From positions 8,494,001 to 8,558,000 of the forward strand of contig NZ_JACHMF010000001.1 of the NCBI RefSeq assembly GCF_014204895.1: a stretch of 64,000 nt of DNA, written 5' to 3'. The notes beneath the pieces are model-generated. The model had not been told where the DNA came from. It did no database searches and saw nothing but the letters and a program-made list of their open reading frames with translations. Below, piece after piece: positions 27,338 through 35,230 of the stretch. Every line of letters begins with the position of its first letter. Position 1 is the stretch's first letter. Both the position numbers and the translations under genes were made by a program. Source of the DNA: Paractinoplanes abujensis (GTDB taxonomy: Bacteria > Actinomycetota > Actinomycetes > Mycobacteriales > Micromonosporaceae).

Positions 27338-27421
27338 ATGCGTGTTCTCTTCGTGCTGCTGCTCCTGGTGGTCGCGGCCGGCCTCGTCTACGTCACGACG
27401 CTGGGGGTGCTGCACCGGTGA
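27338..27421 (+). CDS. 27-residue single-span membrane peptide
   Basis: A small gene from ATG 27338 to TGA 27421: it reads MRVLFVLLLLVVAAGLVYVT and then seven more residues, almost all one hydrophobic helix with Arg at both ends. It sits 1 nt after the lipoprotein stop, and its own stop overlaps the GTG of the DUF6766 gene by 4 nt, a coupling geometry that favours real translation. Possible roles are a membrane regulator or subunit of the DUF6766 protein, or a leader peptide for it. No family recognised. Confidence 0.55.
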   Translation: MRVLFVLLLLVVAAGLVYVTTLGVLHR

Positions 27422-28092
27422 GACGTTTCCTGCGCGAGAACTCCATCGGCCTCGTGTTCGGGCTGCTCTTCGTCGTCGTGCTGGTCGGGCAGGCGTACGC
27501 GGGCCTGGCGGTCTTCAACTCCGGCCAGCGCGCGTCGGGCCTGCCGGACGTCGCGTTCTGGCGTTACGTGACGTCGGCCGGCTTCGGCGTCGACGTGGCG
27601 GAGAACTGGCAGTCCGAGTATCTGCAGTTCTTTCTGTTCATCGTGCTGACGGTGTGGCTGCTGCAGAAGGGCTCGCCCGAGTCCAAGTCGCTGCAGAAGC
27701 CCGGTCGCGAGACCGACGAGGAGCAGAAGCTCGGTCCGTACGCCGACGCGAAGTCGCCGAAGTGGGCGCGCGTGGGCGGGTGGCGCACGGCGGTGTTCTC
27801 GAACTCGCTCGGTCTCGTGATGGGGCTGATCTTCCTCGGCTCCTGGCTCGCGCAGTCGGTGGCCGGGCTCGCCGCCTTCAACGAGGAGCAGCTCAGCGAG
27901 CGCCTGGACCCGGTCTCGTGGGGGCAGTACGTGCTCGGAGCCGACTTCTGGAACCGGACCCTGCAGAACTGGCAGTCGGAGCTGCTGGCCGTGGCGTCCA
28001 TGGCGATCCTGGCCGTCTTCCTGCGGCAGCGCGGGTCGTCGCAGTCCAAACCGGTCGGCTCGGCGCACGAGGCCACCGGCGTCGAGGGCTGA
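27418..28092 (+). CDS. DUF6766 membrane protein with internal duplication
   Basis: 224 residues; the GTG overlaps the 27-residue peptide's stop by 4 nt. Four hydrophobic helices are arranged as two homologous halves. Each half has an N-terminal helix beginning with NS-x-GLV (NSIGLVFGLLF and NSLGLVMGLIF), a loop with GQ or AQ plus AGLA-FN, then an NWQSE motif leading into a second helix (NWQSEYLQFFLFIVLTVWLL; NWQSELLAVASMAILAVFL). A charged linker (about 80-110) joins them. The pattern fits DUF6766, whose function is unknown. It is predicted as a membrane protein, perhaps forming a pseudo-dimer. Confidence 0.8.
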   Translation: MRRFLRENSIGLVFGLLFVVVLVGQAYAGLAVFNSGQRASGLPDVAFWRYVTSAGFGVDVAENWQSEYLQFFLFIVLTVWLLQKGSPESKSLQKPGRETDEEQKLGPYADAKSPKWARVGGWRTAVFSNSLGLVMGLIFLGSWLAQSVAGLAAFNEEQLSERLDPVSWGQYVLGADFWNRTLQNWQSELLAVASMAILAVFLRQRGSSQSKPVGSAHEATGVEG

Positions 28093-28093
28093 G

Positions 28094-29020
28094 CTACAGG
28101 TCCTTGACCAGCTGCTCGGACGAGACCTCGAGACCGAGCGCGTCGGCGAACCGACCGGCGTCGGGCCCGGCGATCCAGAGACCCAGCCTCCCTACGTCGT
28201 GCCGGGCGTACTCGGCCTCGGCCGCGGCGAGCAGGGCCCGGCCCAGGCCGCGGCGCCGGTACGGCTCGTCGATCGTCAGGTAGTGGATCGCGCCGGTGCC
28301 GGGACGGTGCGGTCCCGGCAGCGAGAACCAGATCCAGCCGACCGGGCGGCCCCCGGAGACGGCGTGGCGCAGGAAGACGTTCGGACTGTCCACCCCCTGC
28401 GGCGCCAGCACCCGCGCCACCTCGCGGGCGCGGGCGGCCGGGGCGAGCGGATCCCGAGTCAGGGCGACCGGGTGGCGCTCGACGACCTCGGACAGCCGGG
28501 CGGCATACTCGGGCTCGCTCATCGGCTCGAGCTCGACCGTCGTCTGCGGGGCCCCGACGGGACGCGTGCGCAGCTGGGCCAGCACTTGATACCCGAGCCG
28601 CCGGTACAGTCGGCGGGCGCCAGTGTTGACGCCGAAGACGTGCAGGCCGACCCGGCGCACGCCCCGCTCGACCAGGTCGGCCTCCCCGGCCCGGAGCATC
28701 GCGCTGCCGTAGCCGCGGCTGCGCCGGTCCGCGCGCACCGAGACCTCGGCGATCCAGGCCATGGTGTCGTACGTGGTGCCGGGCAGGGAGATCCACAGGA
28801 AGCCGACCTCGTCGTCGCCGTCCATGCCCTTGCGCAACAGCTGGCCCGCGGTGTGCACGCCGGCCGGGAGCAGTTCGTCGGTCTGCCGCTCGGCCTCCGC
28901 GGCGGCCTCGGCCGGGCTGACTCCGTAGTTCTCCACCATGGCGTCGGCGAACAGCGCGATCATCGACGGCCACCGCTGGGCCAGTTCCGCCGAGGTCAGG
29001 TCGACGAGCACCACAGTCAT
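28094..29020 (-). CDS. Tandem GNAT N-acetyltransferase
   Basis: 308 residues. The ATG at 29020 is preferred over the GTG at 29029, which has no SD. There are two GNAT domains: residues about 1-160 with VSVRADRRSRGYGSAMLRAG (acetyl-CoA loop, R-x-x-G-x-G/A variant) and NTGARRLYRRLGY; residues about 165-308 with YLTIDEPYRRRGLGRALLAAAE, a cleaner Q/RxxGxG/A motif. Two-domain GNATs in actinobacteria include mycothiol-synthase-like enzymes and antibiotic acetyltransferases, but no substrate can be assigned. It converges on the DUF6766 gene with 1 bp between stops. Confidence 0.85.
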   Translation of the reverse strand: MTVVLVDLTSAELAQRWPSMIALFADAMVENYGVSPAEAAAEAERQTDELLPAGVHTAGQLLRKGMDGDDEVGFLWISLPGTTYDTMAWIAEVSVRADRRSRGYGSAMLRAGEADLVERGVRRVGLHVFGVNTGARRLYRRLGYQVLAQLRTRPVGAPQTTVELEPMSEPEYAARLSEVVERHPVALTRDPLAPAARAREVARVLAPQGVDSPNVFLRHAVSGGRPVGWIWFSLPGPHRPGTGAIHYLTIDEPYRRRGLGRALLAAAEAEYARHDVGRLGLWIAGPDAGRFADALGLEVSSEQLVKDL

Positions 29021-29053
29021 GCCGTGCACCCTGCCATGTTTTGTCCAGCATCA

Positions 29054-29067
29054 GTCGGATGTCCGAC
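29054..29067. promoter_or_regulatory. Inverted repeat GTCGGA-TG-TCCGAC between divergent genes
   Basis: A perfect 6-bp inverted repeat with a 2-nt centre lies in the 137-bp gap between the tandem GNAT (leftward) and the Hsp70-like gene (rightward). Its position, 34 bp from the GNAT start, suits an operator. No regulator is known for it. Confidence 0.3.
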
Positions 29068-29157
29068 GGATCGATCGCTGTCAGTTCTGTCGCGTCGGTG
29101 ACGAATGTTAACTTGGCGCTCAGATATACCGTGCTACTGCTGGTCCAGGGGGCGGCC

Positions 29158-30579
29158 TTGACCGAGCATCCCGACGCATACCCTTTTTTCCATCGTGTGG
29201 TCGGGATCGACCTCGGCACCAGCTCGTGCGCGGTCTCGGTGTGGGACGGCAGCCGGCTGCTGATGGTGCGGGGGCCGACGGGCGCGGCCACGATCCCCGC
29301 CGCCGTCGGGCAGGACCGGGCGGGCCAGGTGATCGCCGGGGTGCCACCGGCCGACGACGCCGAGAACGTGATCGCCGGCATCAAGCGACGCCTGGGCAGC
29401 GGTGAGAACGTGCGCTTCCGCGGCCGCTCCTACCAGCCCCGCGAGGTCTGCGCGTTCCTGCTGATCGAGCTCAAGCGGCAGGCCGAGGCGTTCGTCGGCG
29501 AGCCCATCCACGACGCGGTGATCACCGTCTCGGCCGCGGCCGGTGAGGCCCAGCGGCGGGCGCTGCGCGAGGCGGCCGGGCTGGCCCAGCTCAACGTGCG
29601 GCGGCTGGTCGAGGACCCGGTGGCGGCGGCCATGGCGCTCGGCGTGGAGGCCCGGCCCGGCACGTACGCGATCTACGACCTGGGCGGCGGCACGTTCGAC
29701 GCCTCGATCGTGCGGGTGGCCGACGGCACGGTCGACGTCCTCGGCACGTCGGGCGACCAGCGGCTCGGCGGCGACGACTTCGACGAGCTGATCGTCGCCT
29801 ACGCCCTGCGGCAGATCCGCGAACGGCACCACGTGGACCTGAGCATGGACCAGACCATCAGGCAGCGGATCCGGTGGGAGGCCGAGATCCGCAAGCGCGA
29901 GCTGACGGTGGCCGACCACACCATGCTCGAGCTGCCGGTGCTCACCGCCACGGTCAGTGCCAGCGTGCCGCTGAGCCGCCGTGCGTTCGAGGCGATGATC
30001 GAGCCGGATGTGCAGCGCTCGCTCGACCTGCTCACCGAGGCGATCGCGGCGGCCCGGGCGGCGCACGGTGTGGGCTGGGGCGACATCGACGAGGTGGTGC
30101 TGGCGGGCGGCTCGACCCGGATCCCGGCCATCCGCGACCGGCTGGCCGGCTACTTCGGCTGGGGGGCGGCCCGCATCCGGGTCGACCTCGACCCCGACGA
30201 GATGGTGGCCCGCGGGGCCGGGCTGGTGGCCCGCGACTACGAGCCGGCGTCGCTGTTCGAGGGCTCGCCGGTCGGGCTGCTCAGCGCCAGCCTGCGGTTG
30301 CGGGCCGAACTGGCCGGGCCCGAGGCGCCGGTGACGGCCGAGGAGCCGGCCGAGACGCCCGACCCGCCCGGGCCGCCGGGCCCGCCCGCCGAGACGCCGG
30401 CCGACTTCCGCCGGGTCGCCGAGGCCACGTACATGCTGTTGCTGCAGGACGGCGACATGGGCGCGCTCGGGGCGGCGTACGGCGCGTTCATCGCCGCGGT
30501 GCAGGCCGCGGCGCCCGACACCCGCCTGACCGAGCTGGGCCGGCAGCTGAGCGCGGAGTTCGAGCGCACGTCCGGTTAG
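29158..30579 (+). CDS. Hsp70-like ATPase lacking the substrate-binding domain
   Basis: 473 residues from a TTG at 29158, chosen because AGGGGG lies about 7 nt upstream; the frame is open further back, but those starts lack an SD. The actin-like ATPase domain is complete: VVGIDLGTSSCAVSVWDG (phosphate 1), VRRLVEDPVAAAMALGV, YDLGGGTFDASIV (phosphate 2) and VVLAGGSTRIPAIRDRL (adenosine). After about residue 370 there is no DnaK beta-sandwich; instead comes a Pro/Glu linker (AETPDPPGPPGPPAETP) and a short helical tail of about 60 residues. DnaK is about 610-640 aa, so this is a short paralogue, perhaps a molecular switch rather than a foldase. Confidence 0.85.
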   Translation: MTEHPDAYPFFHRVVGIDLGTSSCAVSVWDGSRLLMVRGPTGAATIPAAVGQDRAGQVIAGVPPADDAENVIAGIKRRLGSGENVRFRGRSYQPREVCAFLLIELKRQAEAFVGEPIHDAVITVSAAAGEAQRRALREAAGLAQLNVRRLVEDPVAAAMALGVEARPGTYAIYDLGGGTFDASIVRVADGTVDVLGTSGDQRLGGDDFDELIVAYALRQIRERHHVDLSMDQTIRQRIRWEAEIRKRELTVADHTMLELPVLTATVSASVPLSRRAFEAMIEPDVQRSLDLLTEAIAAARAAHGVGWGDIDEVVLAGGSTRIPAIRDRLAGYFGWGAARIRVDLDPDEMVARGAGLVARDYEPASLFEGSPVGLLSASLRLRAELAGPEAPVTAEEPAETPDPPGPPGPPAETPADFRRVAEATYMLLLQDGDMGALGAAYGAFIAAVQAAAPDTRLTELGRQLSAEFERTSG

Positions 30580-30582
30580 GCT
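30577..30582 (+). promoter_or_regulatory. -10 box for LLM gene formed from the Hsp70-like stop codon
   Basis: TAGGCT starts with the TAG stop of the Hsp70-like gene and lies 6 nt before the ATG at 30589, with no SD between. This matches a leaderless promoter. Confidence 0.42.
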
Positions 30583-30588
30583 CCGGAC

Positions 30589-31494
30589 ATGCTGATCAGT
30601 ACGGGTGCCCCGGTGGCGGGGGCGTGGGCCGAGCCGGCGTTGCTGGGCGAGTTCGCCGAGCGGGCCGAGCGGCTCGGCTATCACGGCCTCTGGTCCTTTC
30701 AGCGGCTGCTGGTCGGCGTCGATCAGCCGATGCTGCCGGTCTATCACCACGTGCTCGACCCGCTGCTCGCGCTGACCTGGGCCGCCGCCCGCACCAGCAC
30801 GATCCGCCTGGGCGTGGCGGTGATCAACATCCCGTACGTCTCCCCGGTGTACCTGGCCAAGCAGGCGGCCACCCTCGACGTGCTCTCCGGCGGCCGGTTC
30901 GACCTGGGCCTGGGCACCGGCTGGTCGCAGCCGGAGTTCGAGGCCACCGGGTCCGACCCGAACCCGCGGGGTAAACGCCTCCGGGAGTATCTCGAGGTGC
31001 TGCGGACGCTCTGGAACGACCCGGTGGCGTCGTTCGAGGGCGACCTCTACCGGGTGCCCGAGAGCACCGCGGCCCCGCGTCCCGTGCAGCCGGGCGGCCC
31101 GCCGGTGCTGCTCGGGGGCACCGCCGACGTCGCGCTGCGCCGGGCCGGCCGGCTCGGCGCGGGCTGGGTGAGCAGTAGCCGGCTCGGCTTCGACGACATC
31201 TCCCGCGGCGCCCAGATCGTGCGGCGCGCGGCCGAGGAGGCGGGCCGCGACCCGGACGCCGTCCGGATCGTCGTGCGCGCGGTCGTGCGTCCCGGACTGC
31301 GCGACGACGCCGTCCCGCTGTCCGGGGACTGGGATCAGATCCGGGCCGGCGCCGACCGTTACGCCCAGGCGGGGGTTACGGAGCTGTTCTACGACCTCAA
31401 CTGGGATCCGGTGATCGGGGCGCCCGGCGCCGACCCCGCGGTGGCCCGGGAACGGGCCGGCGAGATCCTCTCGGCCCTGGCCCCGCGCCCCTGA
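30589..31494 (+). CDS. LLM-class (probably F420-dependent) oxidoreductase
   Basis: 301 residues. Luciferase-like TIM barrel: ALLGEFAERAERLGYHGLWSF at the start, TIRLGVAVINIPYVSPVYLAKQAATLDVLSGGR in the usual F420/FMN-binding stretch, GLGTGWSQPEFEATG, and a C-terminal PVLLGGTADVALRRAGRLG. Within the actinobacterial LLM group most members use F420; the choice between F420 and FMN is inferred. Substrate unknown. It has its own putative leaderless promoter inside the stop of the preceding gene. No clear terminator follows. Confidence 0.87.
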   Translation: MLISTGAPVAGAWAEPALLGEFAERAERLGYHGLWSFQRLLVGVDQPMLPVYHHVLDPLLALTWAAARTSTIRLGVAVINIPYVSPVYLAKQAATLDVLSGGRFDLGLGTGWSQPEFEATGSDPNPRGKRLREYLEVLRTLWNDPVASFEGDLYRVPESTAAPRPVQPGGPPVLLGGTADVALRRAGRLGAGWVSSSRLGFDDISRGAQIVRRAAEEAGRDPDAVRIVVRAVVRPGLRDDAVPLSGDWDQIRAGADRYAQAGVTELFYDLNWDPVIGAPGADPAVARERAGEILSALAPRP

Positions 31495-32256
31495 CGATCA
31501 CTCTGCGTCGCCGCCCCGCTCGCGGCTTGCCGCAACCTGTTCACCGGGTGTCGCCGCAGCGAACGCGGGGGGTGGCGGGCGTGTCCGAGGGTCGCTGCGC
31601 GTCGCCCGCAGGTAGCAGGTTGTCGATGGGTCGGCCGCATCGGGGAAGACGCGCTTCGAAGTCTTATATAGCGTCGAATGGAGGGGGCATTCGTTATCGA
31701 AATGGCGGTCGTCTTCCTTTGAACGCCTTTCCCGGCCTTACGGGGCGTAGTCCCGGCGACACGCCGGGCGGGTGGAGATCACCGTCGAACCGCGTCCCGG
31801 AACGCGGGATGGCCGTCGATACGCCCCCGGAGTGCCGTACGAACCGAAGATCTTGCGCTACCAGGGCTCATGTACCGGAGGAAACCACGGCGATCGCTCG
31901 CCAAGATCGTTGCGGTGGCGAAACCGGCCCGAAACAGCGGCCTGCCGTGTCACGAACCGGACTTCCATAACTTTGCGCAACAGTACGATTGCCCTCTGGC
32001 TTTCCAAATCGGACATCAGGTGCAAAGATGATCGTCGTTACGGGTGATTTAGGGGGCAGAGTGGTAGTTCGCGCCCTGCAGGGATGGGACTAGTTGTGAG
32101 GCCAGGCATCCACCGCTTTCAGCGGGCTGTTATTCATTCGATGCGTCAACTCATTTCCTACGAGCCAGTTCCGGGCTACCTTTCCCAGCGCAGCATCCGA
32201 ATACCTCTCACGCACGACGCATGTGAGGTGTGTCGTCCGATGGAGGTGACCGACGC
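31495..32256. other. Gene-poor, AT-richer 762-bp region upstream of the importer operon
   Basis: Base composition drops visibly from about 31650 to 32230, and the short open frames do not show GC-rich third positions, so I call no gene. Visible structure: CGAATG-N7-CATTCG (31675-31693), CCCGGCG-ACA-CGCCGGG (31752-31768) and a small CCGC/GCGG hairpin near 32112-32124. The last 60 bp should contain the promoter and leader of the importer operon, ending in an excellent SD at 32242-32249. It may be a decayed gene, a transferred fragment or a long regulatory region. Confidence 0.5.
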
Positions 32257-33282
32257 GTGGAACCGCTGATCGAGGAAGCCGAGCTTGCCCGGGCCGGCTC
32301 CCCGACCGATGCCATGGCGAGCCCGGCCGTCGACCCCGAGAAGAAGGTCGACACCCGGCGTAAGTCCCCGACCCAGATCGCCTTCGCGCGTCTGCGCAAG
32401 GACAAGATCGCGGTGATCTGCGCGAGCATCTTCGGGTTCTTCGTGCTGATCGCGATCCTCGCGCCGCTGCTGACGAAGCTCGAGGGGCAGGACCCGACGA
32501 CCCTGCACCAGGATCTGATCGACCAGTACGGCTATCCGACGATCGCGCCGAACGGCGAGCACTGGTTCGGCGTCGAGCCGCGCCTGGGCCGCGACCTGTT
32601 CGCCCGCTTCGTCTACGGCGCCCGCCCGTCCCTGATCGTCGCGGGCACGGTGACCATCGTGACCACGCTCATCGGTGTGACCATCGGCTTGCTGGCCGGT
32701 TTCGTGGGCGGCTGGCTCGACCGGATCGTCTCCTGGGTCATCGACTTCGTGCTGAGCCTGCCCTACCTGCTGTTCGCGATCGCCGTCCCGGCCGTGCTGC
32801 TGACCATCTTCGTCGGCACCTCGGAGGACGCGGCCGCAGAGGACGTCGCCAACGCGCGCTTCTTCTCCCTGATCATCGTCCTCTCCTTCTTCGGCTGGGC
32901 CAGCCTCGCGCGATTGATCCGCGGCGAGGTCCTCTCCCTGCGCGAGCGAGAGTTCATCTCCGCGGCCAAGGTGCTCGGTGTGCCGACCCGCAAGATTCTC
33001 TTCAAGGAGCTGCTGCCCAACCTGGTGGCTCCCATCGTCATCTCGGTGTCGATGGCTCTACCGAGCTACATCGTCGTCGAGGCGGGCCTGACCTACCTCG
33101 GCGTCGGCCTGACCGAGCCGACGCCGTCCTGGGGCCTGACGATCGCCGCAGCCCAGAACTACTACCGGGCCGATCCTCTGTACCTGTGGATCCCGGTTCT
33201 CGCCATCACGATCCTGGTGCTCTCGCTGAGCCTGCTCGGTGACTCGATCCGTGACGCATTCGATCCCCGCACCCGACGGTGA
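32257..33282 (+). CDS. PepT-family ABC importer permease (DppC/OppC type)
   Basis: 341 residues. The GTG at 32257 is fixed by GGAGGTGA (32242-32249) 7 nt upstream; the in-frame GTG at 32230 is less likely. A cytoplasmic N-terminal tail is followed by the OppC N-terminal helix (IAVICASIFGFFVLIAILAP) and the BPD_transp_1 domain with about five more helices. The coupling-helix motif reads EFISAAKVLGVPTRKILFKELLPN. It is an inner-membrane channel subunit pairing with the permease at 35231-36208. First gene of the operon, ahead of the binding protein. Confidence 0.93.
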   Translation: MEPLIEEAELARAGSPTDAMASPAVDPEKKVDTRRKSPTQIAFARLRKDKIAVICASIFGFFVLIAILAPLLTKLEGQDPTTLHQDLIDQYGYPTIAPNGEHWFGVEPRLGRDLFARFVYGARPSLIVAGTVTIVTTLIGVTIGLLAGFVGGWLDRIVSWVIDFVLSLPYLLFAIAVPAVLLTIFVGTSEDAAAEDVANARFFSLIIVLSFFGWASLARLIRGEVLSLREREFISAAKVLGVPTRKILFKELLPNLVAPIVISVSMALPSYIVVEAGLTYLGVGLTEPTPSWGLTIAAAQNYYRADPLYLWIPVLAITILVLSLSLLGDSIRDAFDPRTRR

Positions 33283-33313
33283 CGTGGTGACGCCCCGTAT
33301 GAGAAGAGGAGAA

Positions 33314-35059
33314 ATGGCAAGGCGATTTAACGTTGCCGTGGCGGCCACCGCCGCCCTGGCGCTTGGCGTGGCCGGCTGCAGCAGCCCGTCGTCGAACAAC
33401 GACGCGACCGGTGGCAACACCGACTCGGGCAAGATCACGCAGCAGGCCAACGCGACCGACCCCAACGCCAAGGGCCCGGCCAAGGAGATCGAAGGCGCCC
33501 GCCCCGGCGGCGTCCTCAACGTGCAGGCGCAGACCACGCCGAACACGTTCGATCCTACGGACATCTACTACGTCGACTCGAACCAGATCGGCAAGCTGCT
33601 GTTCCGTACGCCGACCCAGTTCGACATCCGCGACGGCAAGCCCACCCTCGTCCCGGACCTCACCGACCTGGGCACCCCGTCGGCCGACAAGCTGACGTGG
33701 ACCTTCAAGATGCAGCCGGGCATCAAGTACGAGGACGGCACCGAGGTCAAGGTCGAGGACCTGGCCTACGCGATCAAGCGGTCGTTCGCCCACGACATCT
33801 ACGTCAACGGCCCGACGTACCAGCTGTCCTACTTCAAGGACGGTGACAAGTACAAGGGTCCGTACAAGGACGGCGACAACTACGCCGGTGTGGAGACCCA
33901 GGGCACCGACACCCTGATCGTCAAGCTGGCCAAGCCGTTCCAGGACCTCCCGTTCTTCATGACCTTCCCGATGTTCACGCCGATCCCCAAGGCGAAGGAC
34001 ACCCGGCAGGAGTACAAGAACAAGCCGCTGGCCACGGGCCCGTACAAGTTCAAGAGCTACCAGGCCGGCACCTCGCTGGTGCTCGAGAAGAACACCAACT
34101 GGGACCCGAACACCGACCCGGCCCGCCACCAGTACCTGGACGGCTTCAACTTCCAGTGGGGCGGCGACGCCATCAAGTCGCAGCAGGCCATCCTGAACAG
34201 CAACGGCCAGGACGCCAACGCGATCAACTACGACGTGCTCGACGCCTCGCTGATCCCGCAGCTGACCGGCGAGAAGAAGAACCAGCTGGTCCAGGGCGAG
34301 AGCCCCTGCACGATCGTCTGGCAGCTGGACAGCCGGAAGATCCCGCTCGAGGTGCGTAAGGCGATCGCCAAGGCGTATCCGAACGACCAGCTGTGGAAGG
34401 CCTACGGCCTCAACGAGTACGTGGCCGAGGCGGCCAGCACGGTCATGCCGCCCTCGGTTCCGGGCTACGAGAAGTACACCCCCGTCCCCGACCTGACCGG
34501 CACCGGTGCCGGCGACCCGGCCGCCGCCAAGGCGATGCTGGAGGCCGCGGGCAAGGTTGGCTTCGAGGTCAGCTACTACTACGACAACACCAAGCCCGTG
34601 CAGCAGCAGCTGAGCCAGATCCGCTCGGACGCGCTGACCAAGGCCGGCTTCAAGGTCAAGCCGATCGGCGTCTCCACCGCCGACCTGCGCACCAAGAAGG
34701 GCGACTACGACGCCCCGGTCAACATGGGTCAGAGCCCGGCCGGTTGGTGCTCGGACTGGCCCGCCGGTGGTTCCTGGTTCCCGGTGCTGTTCCGCTCGCA
34801 GAGCATCGCCGAGGGTCAGAGCTGGGGCATGCTGAGCGACAAGGCGCTCGACAAGGAGATCAACGACACGGCCAACCTGCCGGCCGACCAGTCGACCCCG
34901 AAGTGGGCCGCCCTGGACAAGAAGATCATGGAGCAGTACGTCGCCATCCCGTGGTACTACGACAAGCTGGCGGTCGTTCAGGGCACCAACGTCGGCACCA
35001 CGACCGGTGACCCGACCATGGGCATGCCGAACTTCAGCAACATGTACCTGAAGAGCTGA
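33314..35059 (+). CDS. Solute-binding lipoprotein, family 5 (SBP_bac_5)
   Basis: 581 residues from ATG 33314; the ATG at 33299 would add five residues. AGAGGAG lies just upstream of 33314, with unusually short spacing. Lipobox LGVAGC puts the lipid on Cys about residue 23-24. Then a Ser/Asn/Thr-rich spacer and an SBP_bac_5 core: GGVLNVQAQTTPNTFDPTD, WTFKMQPGIKYEDGTEVKVED, ATGPYKFKSYQAGTSLVLEK. Family 5 proteins bind oligopeptides, nickel complexes or oligosaccharides. The CBM6 protein in the same operon makes an oligosaccharide ligand worth considering. A strong hairpin follows the gene. Confidence 0.92.
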   Translation: MARRFNVAVAATAALALGVAGCSSPSSNNDATGGNTDSGKITQQANATDPNAKGPAKEIEGARPGGVLNVQAQTTPNTFDPTDIYYVDSNQIGKLLFRTPTQFDIRDGKPTLVPDLTDLGTPSADKLTWTFKMQPGIKYEDGTEVKVEDLAYAIKRSFAHDIYVNGPTYQLSYFKDGDKYKGPYKDGDNYAGVETQGTDTLIVKLAKPFQDLPFFMTFPMFTPIPKAKDTRQEYKNKPLATGPYKFKSYQAGTSLVLEKNTNWDPNTDPARHQYLDGFNFQWGGDAIKSQQAILNSNGQDANAINYDVLDASLIPQLTGEKKNQLVQGESPCTIVWQLDSRKIPLEVRKAIAKAYPNDQLWKAYGLNEYVAEAASTVMPPSVPGYEKYTPVPDLTGTGAGDPAAAKAMLEAAGKVGFEVSYYYDNTKPVQQQLSQIRSDALTKAGFKVKPIGVSTADLRTKKGDYDAPVNMGQSPAGWCSDWPAGGSWFPVLFRSQSIAEGQSWGMLSDKALDKEINDTANLPADQSTPKWAALDKKIMEQYVAIPWYYDKLAVVQGTNVGTTTGDPTMGMPNFSNMYLKS

Positions 35060-35081
35060 AACAGCAGTAGATAGCTAGAAC

Positions 35082-35129
35082 CCCGGGGTGGTCCGGTCCG
35101 CGCAAACCGGCGGACGGGACCACCCCGGG
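35082..35129 (+). terminator. Strong hairpin after the binding-protein gene
   Basis: Thirteen perfect pairs (35082-35094 with 35117-35129), one mismatch, then six more pairs to 35101/35110 around an 8-nt loop. No T-tract follows. In ABC operons such hairpins often protect or partly terminate the mRNA after the binding-protein gene, so that this protein is made in excess over the permease downstream. Confidence 0.65.
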
Positions 35130-35230
35130 CGTGAAAGTAGCCTCTCGGCGTGCCGGGCGACCGGCACGGCGCGCCGTGATCAGAGAATCCGGGACATCCA
35201 CCCGGCGCCGTGTGGAAAGAGGAGCAAGCG

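Noticed and set aside
31527..32269. Short plus-strand frames in the AT-rich gap (147, 91 and 61 codons)
   Set aside because: No SD, no recognisable motif and no GC bias at third positions; described as a gene-poor region instead.
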